From assembly GCA_030522375.1 (NCBI GenBank), contig CP130488.1, positions 868,001 through 932,000 on the forward strand: a DNA stretch of 64,000 nucleotides, given 5' to 3'. Shown here piece after piece: positions 24,775-33,557 of this stretch (the first letter of the stretch is position 1; the number at the start of each line of letters is the position of its first letter). The DNA comes from Methanosuratincola petrocarbonis. GTDB taxonomy: Archaea > Thermoproteota > Methanomethylicia > Methanomethylicales > Methanomethylicaceae. The notes below the pieces were generated by a model. The model worked only from the letters and a program-made list of their open reading frames with translations, ran no database searches and was not told where the DNA came from. The position numbers and the translations under genes are program-made.

Positions 24775-26394
24775 ATGGAATCGCCAAAAGGAGCCCTAGA
24801 GGAGAGGGCTGCAAGGAGGATCATAGAAGAGCTCAAGAAGGGCCAAGTGGGGAAGGATATGCTGGCCCGTCTGAAATACAGGGTCTGCAAAGAGGAAGGG
24901 CTTGCCAGGGTTCTGAAGGATCACGAGGTCGCGAGGTACCTGAGGGAGGGTGAGGGCCGGCTGCGTGAACTACTCAGGGGGAAGAAGGTAAGGGGGGCTT
25001 CAGGGATCTACACAGTCGCTGTAATGACCAAGCCCTCGAGGTGCCCAAAGGAGAGACCGTGCCTGTACTGCCCCGGTGGGGTCGAATCGGGAACCCCGCA
25101 GAGCTATCTAGGCAAAGAGCCGGCACTAATGCGCGGCCTCCAGACGGGTTTTGATCCATACCTCCAAGTGAGGTACAGGATCGACCAATACGAGGCGATC
25201 GGGCATACGCCCTCCAAAATACACCTGATCATCATGGGAGGCACTTTCCCAGCAGCGGATCTCGAGTACCAAGAGTGGTTCATGACCAGGTGCTTCCAGG
25301 CGATGAATGACTTCCCTGAAGTGAAAGGCTGGAGGTGGCAGTACCTGGAAGAAGCAATGGAGGAGAACGAGCTTGCAAGGGTCAGGTGCACGGGGATCAC
25401 CCTCGAGACGAGGCCAGACTGGGCTGGCGAGAGGCAGACGGACAGGATGATATGGCTTGGCGCAACCCTGGTGGAGATGGGTGTCCAGGCATTGGACAAC
25501 AGGGTCCTTTTGCTCGCGAACAGGGGGCACAGCGTCGAGGATGTGGTCTCGGCTACCAGGATCCTGAGGGATTCGGGGCTGAAGGTCGGGTACCACATGA
25601 TGCCAGGCCTGCCAGGGAGGGGCGCAGACGAGGATCTAGAGGACCTGGAGAGGATCTTTGAGGATCCGGATTTCAGACCAGACTACCTCAAGATCTACCC
25701 TACGCTCGTGATCGAGGAAACAGGGCTCTTCGAGCTCTGGAAGGGAGGGCGATACAGGGCAATGGGCGTTGAAGAGGCTGCAGAATTGATTAAGAAGGCA
25801 TCCGAGCACTTCCCAGAATGGGTCAGGGTTGCAAGGATCCAGAGGGACGTCCCGGCAGAGATCATTGTTGACGGGGTGAAGGCTAGCAACCTGAGGGAGG
25901 TTGTGGAGGAAAGGCTCTCCCGGGAGGGCGGCAGGTGCAGGTGTATAAGGTGCAGGGAGATAGGGCTCGCAGAGGCAAAGGGACTCAGGATATCCAGTCC
26001 TGATCCGAAGATCAGGATCCAAACCTACGGAGCAGGAGGGGGTCAGGAGGAGTTCATCTCGGTTGTGGACGAGAAGAGCGGCCTCCTGATTGGCTTCCTG
26101 AGGCTCAGGGTGCCATCTGAATGGGCACACAGGAAGGAGGCGAGGGGCGCAGCCATCATCAGGGAACTCCACGTCTATGGGAAGCAGATACCAGTGGGCA
26201 AGAGGGACGAGGGAGGCTTCCAGCACCACGGGTGGGGTACAGAGCTCCTAAAGAAGGCGGAGGAGATTGCTTTGGAGAAGTATGACTGCAGGAGGATCGT
26301 CGTCCTCCCCGGCGCTGGTGTTAGAGAGTATTACCGAAAAAAGGGCTATACGAAGATCAGGTCATCCCCGTTCATGGTGAAAGAGTTAGCCTGA
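24775..26394 (+). CDS. elp3: Elp3 family tRNA uridine(34) carboxymethyltransferase
   Basis: 539 residues. The radical SAM cluster is C90-x5-C96-x2-C99 (RCPKERPCLYCPGG), followed by the family blocks PALMRGLQTGFDPYLQ, MGGTFPA and ETRPDW. The C-terminal GNAT/acetyl-CoA domain holds ELHVYGKQIPVGK, QHHGWGTELLKKAEEIA and YYRKKGY. Archaeal Elp3 works alone, without the other Elongator subunits, to convert U34 to cm5U using acetyl-CoA. ATG 24775, five bases after the methyltransferase stop, is the true start; the frame also extends leftwards into that gene. Annotation as a histone acetyltransferase would be misleading. Its end overlaps the convergent HDAC-family gene by nine bases. Confidence 0.95.
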   Translation: MESPKGALEERAARRIIEELKKGQVGKDMLARLKYRVCKEEGLARVLKDHEVARYLREGEGRLRELLRGKKVRGASGIYTVAVMTKPSRCPKERPCLYCPGGVESGTPQSYLGKEPALMRGLQTGFDPYLQVRYRIDQYEAIGHTPSKIHLIIMGGTFPAADLEYQEWFMTRCFQAMNDFPEVKGWRWQYLEEAMEENELARVRCTGITLETRPDWAGERQTDRMIWLGATLVEMGVQALDNRVLLLANRGHSVEDVVSATRILRDSGLKVGYHMMPGLPGRGADEDLEDLERIFEDPDFRPDYLKIYPTLVIEETGLFELWKGGRYRAMGVEEAAELIKKASEHFPEWVRVARIQRDVPAEIIVDGVKASNLREVVEERLSREGGRCRCIRCREIGLAEAKGLRISSPDPKIRIQTYGAGGGQEEFISVVDEKSGLLIGFLRLRVPSEWAHRKEARGAAIIRELHVYGKQIPVGKRDEGGFQHHGWGTELLKKAEEIALEKYDCRRIVVLPGAGVREYYRKKGYTKIRSSPFMVKELA

Positions 26395-27438
26395 GAAAGA
26401 AGGGTGGCTCTCCCGGATAGCCGACCTGACCGATTCAGCCTTGCGCATCACTGAGGGGAGCGATGTCGAAGGGTTAGAGGCACACATAGGGGCTCTTCCG
26501 GAGAGGACCATGTACTCGCCAGCCCAGCACTCTGCCGTAGCCTCAGGGTTATAGCCGCCACCGCCAACCAGAACGAGTCTCCCCCCGCAGATTCTGTGTG
26601 AGATCTCGTGCACCATCTCGATCACCTTGAGATACCCGTGCTGGGTGAATGAGAGCCCAGCGAGGGGATCCCCTTTCAGACCATCCGCCCCGCACTGCAC
26701 GATTATGAATTCAGGCTTCGCCTCCTCGAGGAAGGGCACTGCGAGCTCGCTGAAAAGGGAGACAAAGACATCGTCAGCGGATCCTGGAGGGAGCGGGATG
26801 TTGAGCTTGGTCCCCTTGGCTTCCCCAGATCCCGCCTCGAGGTGGCTACCCGTCCCAGGGAAGAGGGTCTTCCCGTCCTGGTGCACATCGACACAGACCA
26901 CACCCGGGTCGGAGTAGAAGCCGTACATCACACCGTCCCCGTGGTGAGCGTCGAGGTCTACATAGGCGACCTTACTGAAGAGCTTTCTCAGCAATGCCAA
27001 TGCGACCGCGCAGTCATTCATTATGCAGAAGCCAGAGGCGCTGCCCCTACTGGCGTGGTGGAGACCGCCAGCAAAGCTAGCGGCGTGGGCATATTTGCCC
27101 TCGAGGAGTAGTTCGACCGCACGCAAGGTGGCACCCACCACACTCAGGGAAGCCCCATAGCATCCGCGGAACGCAGGCGTGTCGCCCCCGTCGAGCAGCC
27201 CAGCGCCAGTGGCCGAAAAACGTTTGACGAGGTCGAGGTATCCTGGCTCGTGGAAAAGTTCGGCTTCGGCGCGAGAGGCGCTCCGCGCATTTTCAACATA
27301 CAGATCTCGGGAATGGCCTAAGAGGCGATCCCTTGCCATTCGGACTCTCCGGACCTTGAATGGGTGTCCGCTCCCGAAATCATACTTCAGGACAGAATCG
27401 TCATATATGAAGGCGGCACAACCTACCAATTTGACCAT
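26386..27438 (-). CDS. Histone deacetylase / acetoin utilisation (AcuC-like) family protein
   Basis: 350 residues with the arginase-fold deacetylase motifs: FAGGLHHASRG (catalytic His pair), YVDLDAHHGDGVMYGF (zinc Asp and His), QCGADGL (zinc Asp) and GGGGYNPEA. These support an active zinc deacylase. In prokaryotes such enzymes remove acetyl groups from acetyl-CoA synthetase, polyamines or other small molecules. It is the convergent neighbour of Elp3; the two acetyl-related genes probably have no functional link. No histone gene is in the window. Confidence 0.9.
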   Translation of the reverse strand: MVKLVGCAAFIYDDSVLKYDFGSGHPFKVRRVRMARDRLLGHSRDLYVENARSASRAEAELFHEPGYLDLVKRFSATGAGLLDGGDTPAFRGCYGASLSVVGATLRAVELLLEGKYAHAASFAGGLHHASRGSASGFCIMNDCAVALALLRKLFSKVAYVDLDAHHGDGVMYGFYSDPGVVCVDVHQDGKTLFPGTGSHLEAGSGEAKGTKLNIPLPPGSADDVFVSLFSELAVPFLEEAKPEFIIVQCGADGLKGDPLAGLSFTQHGYLKVIEMVHEISHRICGGRLVLVGGGGYNPEATAECWAGEYMVLSGRAPMCASNPSTSLPSVMRKAESVRSAIRESHPSFSG

Positions 27439-27559
27439 TGGTTTTTTGGAAGACTCTGCTTATTAGATTAATTCTTGCTTCCATGGAAAGTTACTACGAG
27501 GAAGATTGCCTACGGGCTGAGTGAACATAAGGTACTCAAAAGCCTTCTACTTTTATGGG

Positions 27560-27605
27560 AAAATTTTATATTGTCTCCTCATAGAGACTCATAAAGGTCC
27601 ATTAA
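27560..27605 (+). promoter_or_regulatory. Promoter of PINA-trm5-larE run
   Basis: TTTTATATT at 27564-27572 is a good TATA box; a transcript would begin near 27597, leaving a leader of about ten bases that includes AAAGG before the ATG. The rest of the 167-base gap to the divergent HDAC gene shows nothing else I can name. Confidence 0.5.
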
Positions 27606-29132
27606 ATGTCCGAAGAAGTTATTCCAGACGTATCATCAATAAGCTCAGGCTTCATCGCAGATCTCGTGAGTGCCGGCAAGATCGGGAAGGGGATCATAAT
27701 CCCCGGTGCGGTCCTTAACGCCATAAGGAAGAGCTCGGAGAAGGGCGATCTGATCCCTCTCGAGGAGCTTGAGAAGCTGAAGAACTGTGCTGAGAGCGTA
27801 GGGATCGAGATCCAGGTCGAGAAGTGGGAGAGGCTTGGGGAAGACCCGGATGAGTCTGTCTTGAGGCTCGCGATGGAGAAGGGCTACACGATCGTCACTT
27901 CAAATGAGAACCTTGCCAAGACAGCGGAGTCGGTTGGGCTAAGCGTCATAAAGGGGAGGACGCGCATCACCGGAGAGCCGCTCTTCCTGAGATTCTTCGA
28001 CAAGGATACAATGTCGGTGCACCTCAAGGAGGGGATCCAACCAAGGGCGAAGGTAGGGAAGCCCGGCAGGTGGAAGCTCATAGATGTTGGGAAGGAGCCG
28101 ATGAGCAAGACCGAACTCGAGAAGATAATCCAGGACATCCATGAGAGGGCCGAGGCAGGCGAAGGGTTCCTTGAGGTCAAGAGGGAGGGATCGCACATAC
28201 TGATGGTGAAGGACAGCAGGGTGATAGTCACCTTCCCGCCTTTCTCCGACAGGCTCGAGGTCACAATAACCAAGAAGGTGGCTGAGCTCGAGATCGAGGA
28301 CTATGACCTCCCTGAGAAGCTCCTGAACAGGTTCAAGGAAAGAGCGGAGGGGATACTGATCTCGGGCGCCCCCGGCATGGGTAAGACTACCTTCGCCCAA
28401 GCACTCGCAAAGTTCTACCTGAGGGAGAACAAGATCATAAAGACAATCGAGTCCCCCCGGGATCTGAGCCTGCCGAAGCTGGCAACAGAGTACTCCAAGA
28501 CGCATTCTTCCTCAGAGGAGCTGCACGATGTTCTCCTCCTGAGCAGGCCAGACTACACCTTCTTCGATGAAATGAGGGACACCGAGGACTTCAAGATCTT
28601 CACCGACCTCAGGCTCGCAGGCGTGGGCATGGTCGGGGTGATACACGCAACCTCCCCAATCGACTCGATCCAGAGATTCATCGGAAGGGTCGAGCTGGGA
28701 GTCATACCGTCGGTGATCGACACGGTAATATTCATCAACAACGGCAATGTCGAAAAGGTGTACGACCTCGAGACGAGCGTGAAGATACCGCACGGACTGA
28801 CTGAGTCGGACCTGACCCGCCCCGTTGTTCTAGTAAGGAACTTCCTAGACGGGGAGGTCGAATACGAACTGTATGTATTCGGGGAGAGGACTTTTGTCGT
28901 TCCGGTGAAACGCCGCGAGGTCAGGGGCACGCAGTCGATCAAACCGATAATCAGCCGGATTTTAGGCAAGTACCTCGACATGGAAGAGGTGGAGATTGAG
29001 GCTGGGGAAGGCGAAGTAAGGGTTATTGTCCCCCCTGAGAGGATATCGATGGTAGCCAGAAGGACAAGGAAGAAACTCCAAAAGATCGAGGAGAAGCTGG
29101 GCACCAAGATCGTTCTGAAGCCTAGGTACTGA
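27606..29132 (+). CDS. PINA: PIN-domain, ATPase and KH-domain protein
   Basis: 508 residues in three parts. The N-terminal PIN nuclease-like domain (about 1-125) begins DVSSISSGFIADLV and has acidic residues in EDPDESVLRLA and TSNENL. A VirB11/PilT-like ATPase core follows (Walker A GAPGMGKTT near 256; Walker B TFFDEMRD). A C-terminal KH-like domain has EVRVIVPPERISMVARRTRKKLQKIEEKLG. This architecture is that of Sulfolobus PINA, a hexameric ATPase that acts on Holliday junctions with Hjc and Hjm. It heads a run with a tRNA methyltransferase and LarE; that grouping does not reveal a shared pathway. Confidence 0.92.
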   Translation: MSEEVIPDVSSISSGFIADLVSAGKIGKGIIIPGAVLNAIRKSSEKGDLIPLEELEKLKNCAESVGIEIQVEKWERLGEDPDESVLRLAMEKGYTIVTSNENLAKTAESVGLSVIKGRTRITGEPLFLRFFDKDTMSVHLKEGIQPRAKVGKPGRWKLIDVGKEPMSKTELEKIIQDIHERAEAGEGFLEVKREGSHILMVKDSRVIVTFPPFSDRLEVTITKKVAELEIEDYDLPEKLLNRFKERAEGILISGAPGMGKTTFAQALAKFYLRENKIIKTIESPRDLSLPKLATEYSKTHSSSEELHDVLLLSRPDYTFFDEMRDTEDFKIFTDLRLAGVGMVGVIHATSPIDSIQRFIGRVELGVIPSVIDTVIFINNGNVEKVYDLETSVKIPHGLTESDLTRPVVLVRNFLDGEVEYELYVFGERTFVVPVKRREVRGTQSIKPIISRILGKYLDMEEVEIEAGEGEVRVIVPPERISMVARRTRKKLQKIEEKLGTKIVLKPRY

Positions 29133-29143
29133 GGGGATATGCC

Positions 29144-29986
29144 TTGAGGAAGAGCGCTGTCCTTGAGGCGGTAGAGGGGCTCGTTGGAAGCGAGGACCTG
29201 AGCAAGGCCCTCAAGGGAGTGGATATCATAGGCAGGATTGCAGTGATCAAGATACCAAGGGAGTGGCAGGCGATAAGGCACCAGGTCGGGGAGAGGATCC
29301 TCGCCAAGCTCGGCGTGGACTCGGTCTATATGCAGACCGCCCCCTCTAGGCAAGGAGACAGGGTCAGAGGGTTGGATTGGCTGGCAGGTAAGAGATCTAC
29401 TGAGACGGTTTATTCAGAGCACGGTTGCAAATTTTTTGTTGATATCGGGAAGGTCTACTTCTCGCCTAGGCTCTCGAATGAGAGGAGGAGGGTTGCAGAT
29501 CTCGTTGCTCATGGGGAGACGGTCGTGAATATGTTCGCAGGGGTCGGCACCTTCTCGATAATCATAGCCAAGTCTAAGGGGGCGAAGGTCTTCTCGATTG
29601 ACAACAACCCGAATGCATTCGAGCTTATGATCGAGAACGTGTCACAGAACAGGCTCAACGGGAAAGTCATACCCATACTTGCGGACGCCAGGGAGGCTGC
29701 TGCGGAGCTGGAGCGCAGTGCAGACAGGGTGCTGATGCCCCTGCCGGAGCTTGCTGAAGCCTATCTGGGGGAAGCGGTAAGAATGCTCAGGGGCAAGGGG
29801 TGGATCCACGTCTACACCCATGAGAGAGGCAACAACAAGACCGAGGCTGTGGACAGAGCCAAGACCAAAATTCTCGAGTCCGCGGAGATGTCCGCTGAAA
29901 TGATACGATGCGAAGGGAAGGTTGTCAGGAGCATAGGCAGGAGAAGCTACCAAGTTGTGCTTGACATGCAGGTGATCCCGCATTGA
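29144..29986 (+). CDS. Trm5-like tRNA (guanine-37 N1) methyltransferase family protein
   Basis: 280 residues. Family blocks are VYFSPRLSNERRRVADL (about 107-123), SAM motif NMFAGVGTFSIIIAKSKGAKV and SIDNNPNAFELMIENV. The catalytic-loop region reads DRVLMPLPE where I expect an N-x-P form in Trm5 proteins. The N-terminal D1 domain seen in Trm5b is mostly absent, giving a length near that of TYW2/Taw2. It could therefore be Trm5a/Taw22-like, or a TYW2-like aminocarboxypropyl transferase; the SPRLSNER block favours Trm5. The TTG start has a GAGGGG ribosome site at 29131-29136. Confidence 0.82.
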   Translation: MRKSAVLEAVEGLVGSEDLSKALKGVDIIGRIAVIKIPREWQAIRHQVGERILAKLGVDSVYMQTAPSRQGDRVRGLDWLAGKRSTETVYSEHGCKFFVDIGKVYFSPRLSNERRRVADLVAHGETVVNMFAGVGTFSIIIAKSKGAKVFSIDNNPNAFELMIENVSQNRLNGKVIPILADAREAAAELERSADRVLMPLPELAEAYLGEAVRMLRGKGWIHVYTHERGNNKTEAVDRAKTKILESAEMSAEMIRCEGKVVRSIGRRSYQVVLDMQVIPH

Positions 29987-30804
29987 GCTGCAGATACGAC
30001 TTTCTGGACGGCAAGCTGAAGGGGCTTGAGCGCTGGTTCTCTGACAAGGACGGTGCAGCGGTTGCTTTCTCAGGCGGGGTGGACAGCACCCTGGTAGCTG
30101 CTGTAGCGGCAAGGACTCTTGGCAACAGGGCGATCGCAATAACGTTGATGACCGAGTTCGTGGGCGATGGGGATATCGAGAGGGCGAAGAAGAGCGCAGG
30201 GGAGGCGGGCATAAGGCACGAGATAATAGAGCTGAGACTGCCTGATAAAGTCTTGAGGAACCCGCAGGACAGATGCTACCTGTGCAAGTACGCGATGATG
30301 AAGGAAATAAGGGACGCAGCGGAGAGGTGCGGGGTGGGGCTGGTCGTCGACGGCACGAACTCTGACGACCTCAGGGCGGCCCGTCCTGGGATCAAGGCGC
30401 TCAGAGAATTGGGCATAAGGAGCCCACTCGCTGAGGTCGGGATCAGCAAAAAGGAGTCTTACGAAATCTCGGCAATGATTGGACTGAGTGTGGAAAAAGT
30501 TTCCAATTCATGCCTTGCAACGAGGTTTCCGTTCGGGCACCGCTTTACAAGGGAAGAAGGGAATATGGTCGAGAGGGGCGAACAGTTCCTCAGGAGCAGG
30601 GGCTTCAGAACAGCAAGGGTCAGGGTAATTGATCTTGTAGCCAAGATCGAGGTCGATCCTGCGGAGATAGGCAGGGCGGTCGATCGGGATCTGAGAGAGG
30701 AGATCGTGGAGGAGTTCAAGAAAATAGGCTTCAGGGGCGTAAGCCTTGACTTGGAGGGCTACAGACCCGGCAGCATGGACTACCTCGAAAGCGGAAGTGT
30801 CTGA
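29983..30804 (+). CDS. larE: LarE-type ATP-dependent sulfur transferase
   Basis: 273 residues of the PP-loop ATP pyrophosphatase family. PP-loop SGGVDS is at 30-35, then NPQDRCYLCK (94-102), DGTNSDD and SNSCLATR with Cys177 in the place of the sacrificial Cys176 of Lactobacillus LarE. LarE adds sulfur to the pyridinium dicarboxylate precursor of the nickel-pincer cofactor of lactate racemase-type enzymes. LarB, LarC and a LarA homologue are not in the window. The TTG start overlaps the preceding stop and is preceded by GGTGAT. Additional cysteines in CYLC could instead support a cluster-dependent, non-sacrificial version. Confidence 0.9.
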   Translation: MSCRYDFLDGKLKGLERWFSDKDGAAVAFSGGVDSTLVAAVAARTLGNRAIAITLMTEFVGDGDIERAKKSAGEAGIRHEIIELRLPDKVLRNPQDRCYLCKYAMMKEIRDAAERCGVGLVVDGTNSDDLRAARPGIKALRELGIRSPLAEVGISKKESYEISAMIGLSVEKVSNSCLATRFPFGHRFTREEGNMVERGEQFLRSRGFRTARVRVIDLVAKIEVDPAEIGRAVDRDLREEIVEEFKKIGFRGVSLDLEGYRPGSMDYLESGSV

Positions 30805-30860
30805 ATCCAAGGGTTCTGGAAGTGGTTGAGGGTCGGGCGAGTCGAGAAATGTAATACAAT

Positions 30861-32006
30861 CTAATATTGGTCGATATCCAGACCATTCTCTTTCCAGTTG
30901 AATTTTAGCCGTTTCCTCCCAGAGTGGACGCCTTTCTGGAGTATGTACCCTACTATTAGGGGAAGACCGATTGTGGACTCTGTGTAAACTGTGGCACGCG
31001 TTGCCTTGGCTGACACCTTGCCCCAGGACTTCGCCTCGTCGAGGGTACTGCCAGTGAGTCCGCCCCAGTGGGGGGCATCGGCTGTGATCTGGAATGCGTA
31101 AGAGTGCCCGCGGGTGTAGTCAAGCATAACAGCGGCGTCGTTGATGTAGTTCTTCGGGACGCCGCCCCCTATGTATATGGAGCCGGTCTTCTTTGACTTG
31201 AGCACGATCTGGGCTATCTCAAAGTTGTCCTGCATGACGTCTAAAACGAACGTCGCGACGCCGTTTTCCTTAGCCCACCTGTAGTAGCCAGCCAGGCCTA
31301 TGCCTATCGAGCTGTCTGCTATCGCGGGGCAGAAGACCGGGAGGCCGTACTTGTAGGCATTGTAAAGTATAGAGTCCTCATCCCTTATTGTGGAGCCCAA
31401 GGCGTAAAGGAACTCCCTAGTCGAGTAGCGCCTTGGCTCGAGTGTTGTGCAGAACTCGGATATGGCATCGTCGCATTTGACGAAACCGATCTCATCGACA
31501 TAGGCGTCGTATATCCGGTCGATGTACAGATCGTGCAGAATGGAATCGTCAGCATTTGGTGTGCCCTTGTAATGCCTGTATCCCATTGCGGTGTAGTAGT
31601 CCTGGTAAAGGATGGCTCCCGTGGAGACAATCACATCGACTATTCCTTTCTTAATCATCGCGCTGAGGACCTTGCGGAGACCGCCGGCTATGAGTGCCCC
31701 AGATAGCCCTATCATCACGGTCGGGCGGTCCGGATCCGTCAGCATGTTCTCGTATACCATGGCGCACTCGGCAAGACTCCTAGACTGGATCCCGCACCCC
31801 TTCCATGACTCGACGAGATCCTTTATAGTGACCGCCTTATCCAAGTCCACTGGCTCTACGGGCTGGCTGAGCAGTGCTTCCCTTTCGGCAACGACCTCAG
31901 GAGTCAGGCGGATCTCTTCCTGCTTCTTGCTAAAGAACTTGAGATTTGTCCCCAACCAAGGCACCTTCGATAAAAACGAAGAAGGCTGGGATTTAAATTT
32001 ATGCAT
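30861..32006 (-). CDS. dhs: Deoxyhypusine synthase family protein
   Basis: About 381 residues. The catalytic lysine motif GGGVPKNYI is intact, with NAD/spermidine-site blocks such as GLSGALIAGGLRKVLS, DSSIGIGLAG and FQITADAPHWGGLTGSTLDEA. The enzyme transfers the aminobutyl part of spermidine to a lysine of aIF5A; some archaeal members work on agmatine or make other modifications. The best start is ATG 32006, since the upstream TTG 32018 has no ribosome site. It lies downstream of the Rieske gene on the same strand. aIF5A is not in the window. Confidence 0.92.
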   Translation of the reverse strand: MHKFKSQPSSFLSKVPWLGTNLKFFSKKQEEIRLTPEVVAEREALLSQPVEPVDLDKAVTIKDLVESWKGCGIQSRSLAECAMVYENMLTDPDRPTVMIGLSGALIAGGLRKVLSAMIKKGIVDVIVSTGAILYQDYYTAMGYRHYKGTPNADDSILHDLYIDRIYDAYVDEIGFVKCDDAISEFCTTLEPRRYSTREFLYALGSTIRDEDSILYNAYKYGLPVFCPAIADSSIGIGLAGYYRWAKENGVATFVLDVMQDNFEIAQIVLKSKKTGSIYIGGGVPKNYINDAAVMLDYTRGHSYAFQITADAPHWGGLTGSTLDEAKSWGKVSAKATRATVYTESTIGLPLIVGYILQKGVHSGRKRLKFNWKENGLDIDQY

Positions 32007-32042
32007 TGGCTCAGCCAAATTGACGAGAATGCGCGCTTACAT

Positions 32043-32063
32043 CCCCCATCCCTTCAGTGGGGG
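32043..32063 (-). terminator. GC-rich hairpin between Rieske and deoxyhypusine synthase genes
   Basis: CCCCCA (32043-32048) pairs with TGGGGG (32058-32063) around a nine-base loop. It sits in the 100-base gap after the Rieske stop. It could stop or stabilise that transcript, or belong to the leader of the deoxyhypusine synthase gene; no T run follows, so the terminator reading is weak. Confidence 0.3.
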
Positions 32064-32106
32064 GCACGGGCTCTGCGCTACGTTGGTAAAAAAGTTGGAA
32101 AAATAC

Positions 32107-32445
32107 TCACTCAGGTACTTCAACTATTATGTCGTCGCCCTCGACACGCACAGGGTAGGTCTTCAGTGGCGGTATCTTATCCAAGGAGTATCCGTCCGGG
32201 AGCTTCACAACTTCGCCCGTAGTCACGTTGAAGGCGGCCCAATGCATGTCGCACCAGATCGTATTCCCCTGGAGCCGCCCAGTGAAGAGCGGGTTATTCA
32301 GGTGGCTGCAGACAGATTGCGTCGCGTAAAACTTACCATCAACATTCGATACCAGCACCCTGGTCTTGGAAGCTTTGATGCTCTTTTTCGTTCCTGGAGG
32401 GATTTCAGAGACCTTTGCGACCTTTACTTCTGGCAAAAATTTCAC
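32107..32445 (-). CDS. Rieske-type [2Fe-2S] ferredoxin
   Basis: 112 residues with Rieske cluster ligands C46-S-H48 and C65-x2-H68 (VCSHLNNP and TIWCDMHWA), separated by 16 residues, as in soluble Rieske ferredoxins. There is no transmembrane helix. GTG 32445 is placed about 26 bases after an AT-rich TATA-like element (near 32469-32477), suggesting a leaderless message; TTG 32436 with AGGTGA before it is an alternative. No partner oxygenase or reductase is adjacent, so its electron route is unknown. Confidence 0.88.
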   Translation of the reverse strand: MKFLPEVKVAKVSEIPPGTKKSIKASKTRVLVSNVDGKFYATQSVCSHLNNPLFTGRLQGNTIWCDMHWAAFNVTTGEVVKLPDGYSLDKIPPLKTYPVRVEGDDIIVEVPE

Positions 32446-32618
32446 CTGATAATTATCATTAGCAGGTCCTAATATGATTTTCGTGAATGATAAAAATAAT
32501 TTAAGGGATCCTTACTCCATGATCCTAATACTGTCAAAAAACAATCGATTTGCCTAGGATAGGAATGGCTAATCCTTAATTACCTGGAAAATCTAATCTG
32601 GAGAGGAGGTTTTGGCTT

Positions 32619-33557
32619 GTGAGAACCGTCGAGGTATCTGCCCCCGCCACAATAGCAAATCTTGGGCCTGGTTACGATCTCATGGGGATGGCATTGGACA
32701 GCCCGAGGGATTTTCTTCGGGCCAGCCTGATAAAGTCTGCCAGTGACGAGATAGAGGTTGAGGGGATAGGCGGGGACACTATATCAGCAGAACCGGACCA
32801 GAACTCTTCCATGGTGGCGGCAAGGGCGGTCCTGAGAAGGGCGGGTGTGACTGGTTATGGACTCAAGATGCTCCTCAAGAAGGGGGTCCCTCCTAGGATG
32901 GGAATGGGCAGCTCGGGAGCCTCCTCGGCTGCTGGCGCTTTCGCCGCGAATTTCCTTCTCGGCGGCACCCTGAGCGAGATTGAAGTTCTCGAATGCGCGA
33001 TGGAGGGGGAGAGGGCGGCGTGCGGTTCGGCGCACGCGGACAATGTGGCACCGTCCCTTCTCGGGGGGATCATTGCGATCCTCCGCTACGATCCCATCAA
33101 GGTTATGAAGCTCCGTCCGCTAGTGGGCGTGGAGGTTGTGGAGGTGGCACCGGAGGTGGAGCTCGCCCAGGACAAGACGAGGCTAGCCAGGGAAGTTCTC
33201 CCAGCGTCGGTTATGCTGCGGACGGTTGTTTCGCAGATGGGCTCCTTTGCCCTACTTTTGATGGGAATCATGAAGAATGACCCGGAAATGGCAGGGGAGG
33301 GGATCTCAGGCGACCGGATAGTCGAGCCCGCAAGGGCTAAGCTCATCCCTGGCTTCTTGGAGGTTAAGAAAGTGGCCTTGGAGGCGGGCGCATATGGCTG
33401 CAGTATAAGCGGTGCAGGCCCTTCGGTCTTCGCACTGGTGCCACAGGGCATGGGGGCGCAAGTCGGTGAGAAGATGGTGGATCAGTTCAGCGCTGCAGGC
33501 GTAAGGTCAAAATTCTCGCTCCATAAGATAAGCGAAGAGGGTGCAAAGGTTGTCTGA
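32619..33557 (+). CDS. thrB: Homoserine kinase
   Basis: 312 residues of the GHMP kinase family. The glycine-rich ATP loop is PPRMGMGSSGASSAAGAF; the N-terminal VSAPATIANLGPGYDLMGMALDSP and the C-terminal GCSISGAGPSVFAL are typical. GTG 32619 has a GAGGAGGT ribosome site eight bases upstream. It phosphorylates homoserine for threonine synthesis and is directly coupled to threonine synthase, whose start lies inside its last codons. The 170-base upstream gap shows an AT-rich element near 32490-32502 and an imperfect TAAGG/CCTTA inverted repeat. Confidence 0.94.
   Translation: MRTVEVSAPATIANLGPGYDLMGMALDSPRDFLRASLIKSASDEIEVEGIGGDTISAEPDQNSSMVAARAVLRRAGVTGYGLKMLLKKGVPPRMGMGSSGASSAAGAFAANFLLGGTLSEIEVLECAMEGERAACGSAHADNVAPSLLGGIIAILRYDPIKVMKLRPLVGVEVVEVAPEVELAQDKTRLAREVLPASVMLRTVVSQMGSFALLLMGIMKNDPEMAGEGISGDRIVEPARAKLIPGFLEVKKVALEAGAYGCSISGAGPSVFALVPQGMGAQVGEKMVDQFSAAGVRSKFSLHKISEEGAKVV

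Noticed and set aside
24775..26394. Histone acetyltransferase label for Elp3
   Set aside because: The radical SAM and GNAT domains and the archaeal setting fit tRNA U34 modification; no histone gene is present.
32484..32570. Short rightward frame of 27 codons before homoserine kinase
   Set aside because: No ribosome site and no protein-like composition; probably leader sequence.
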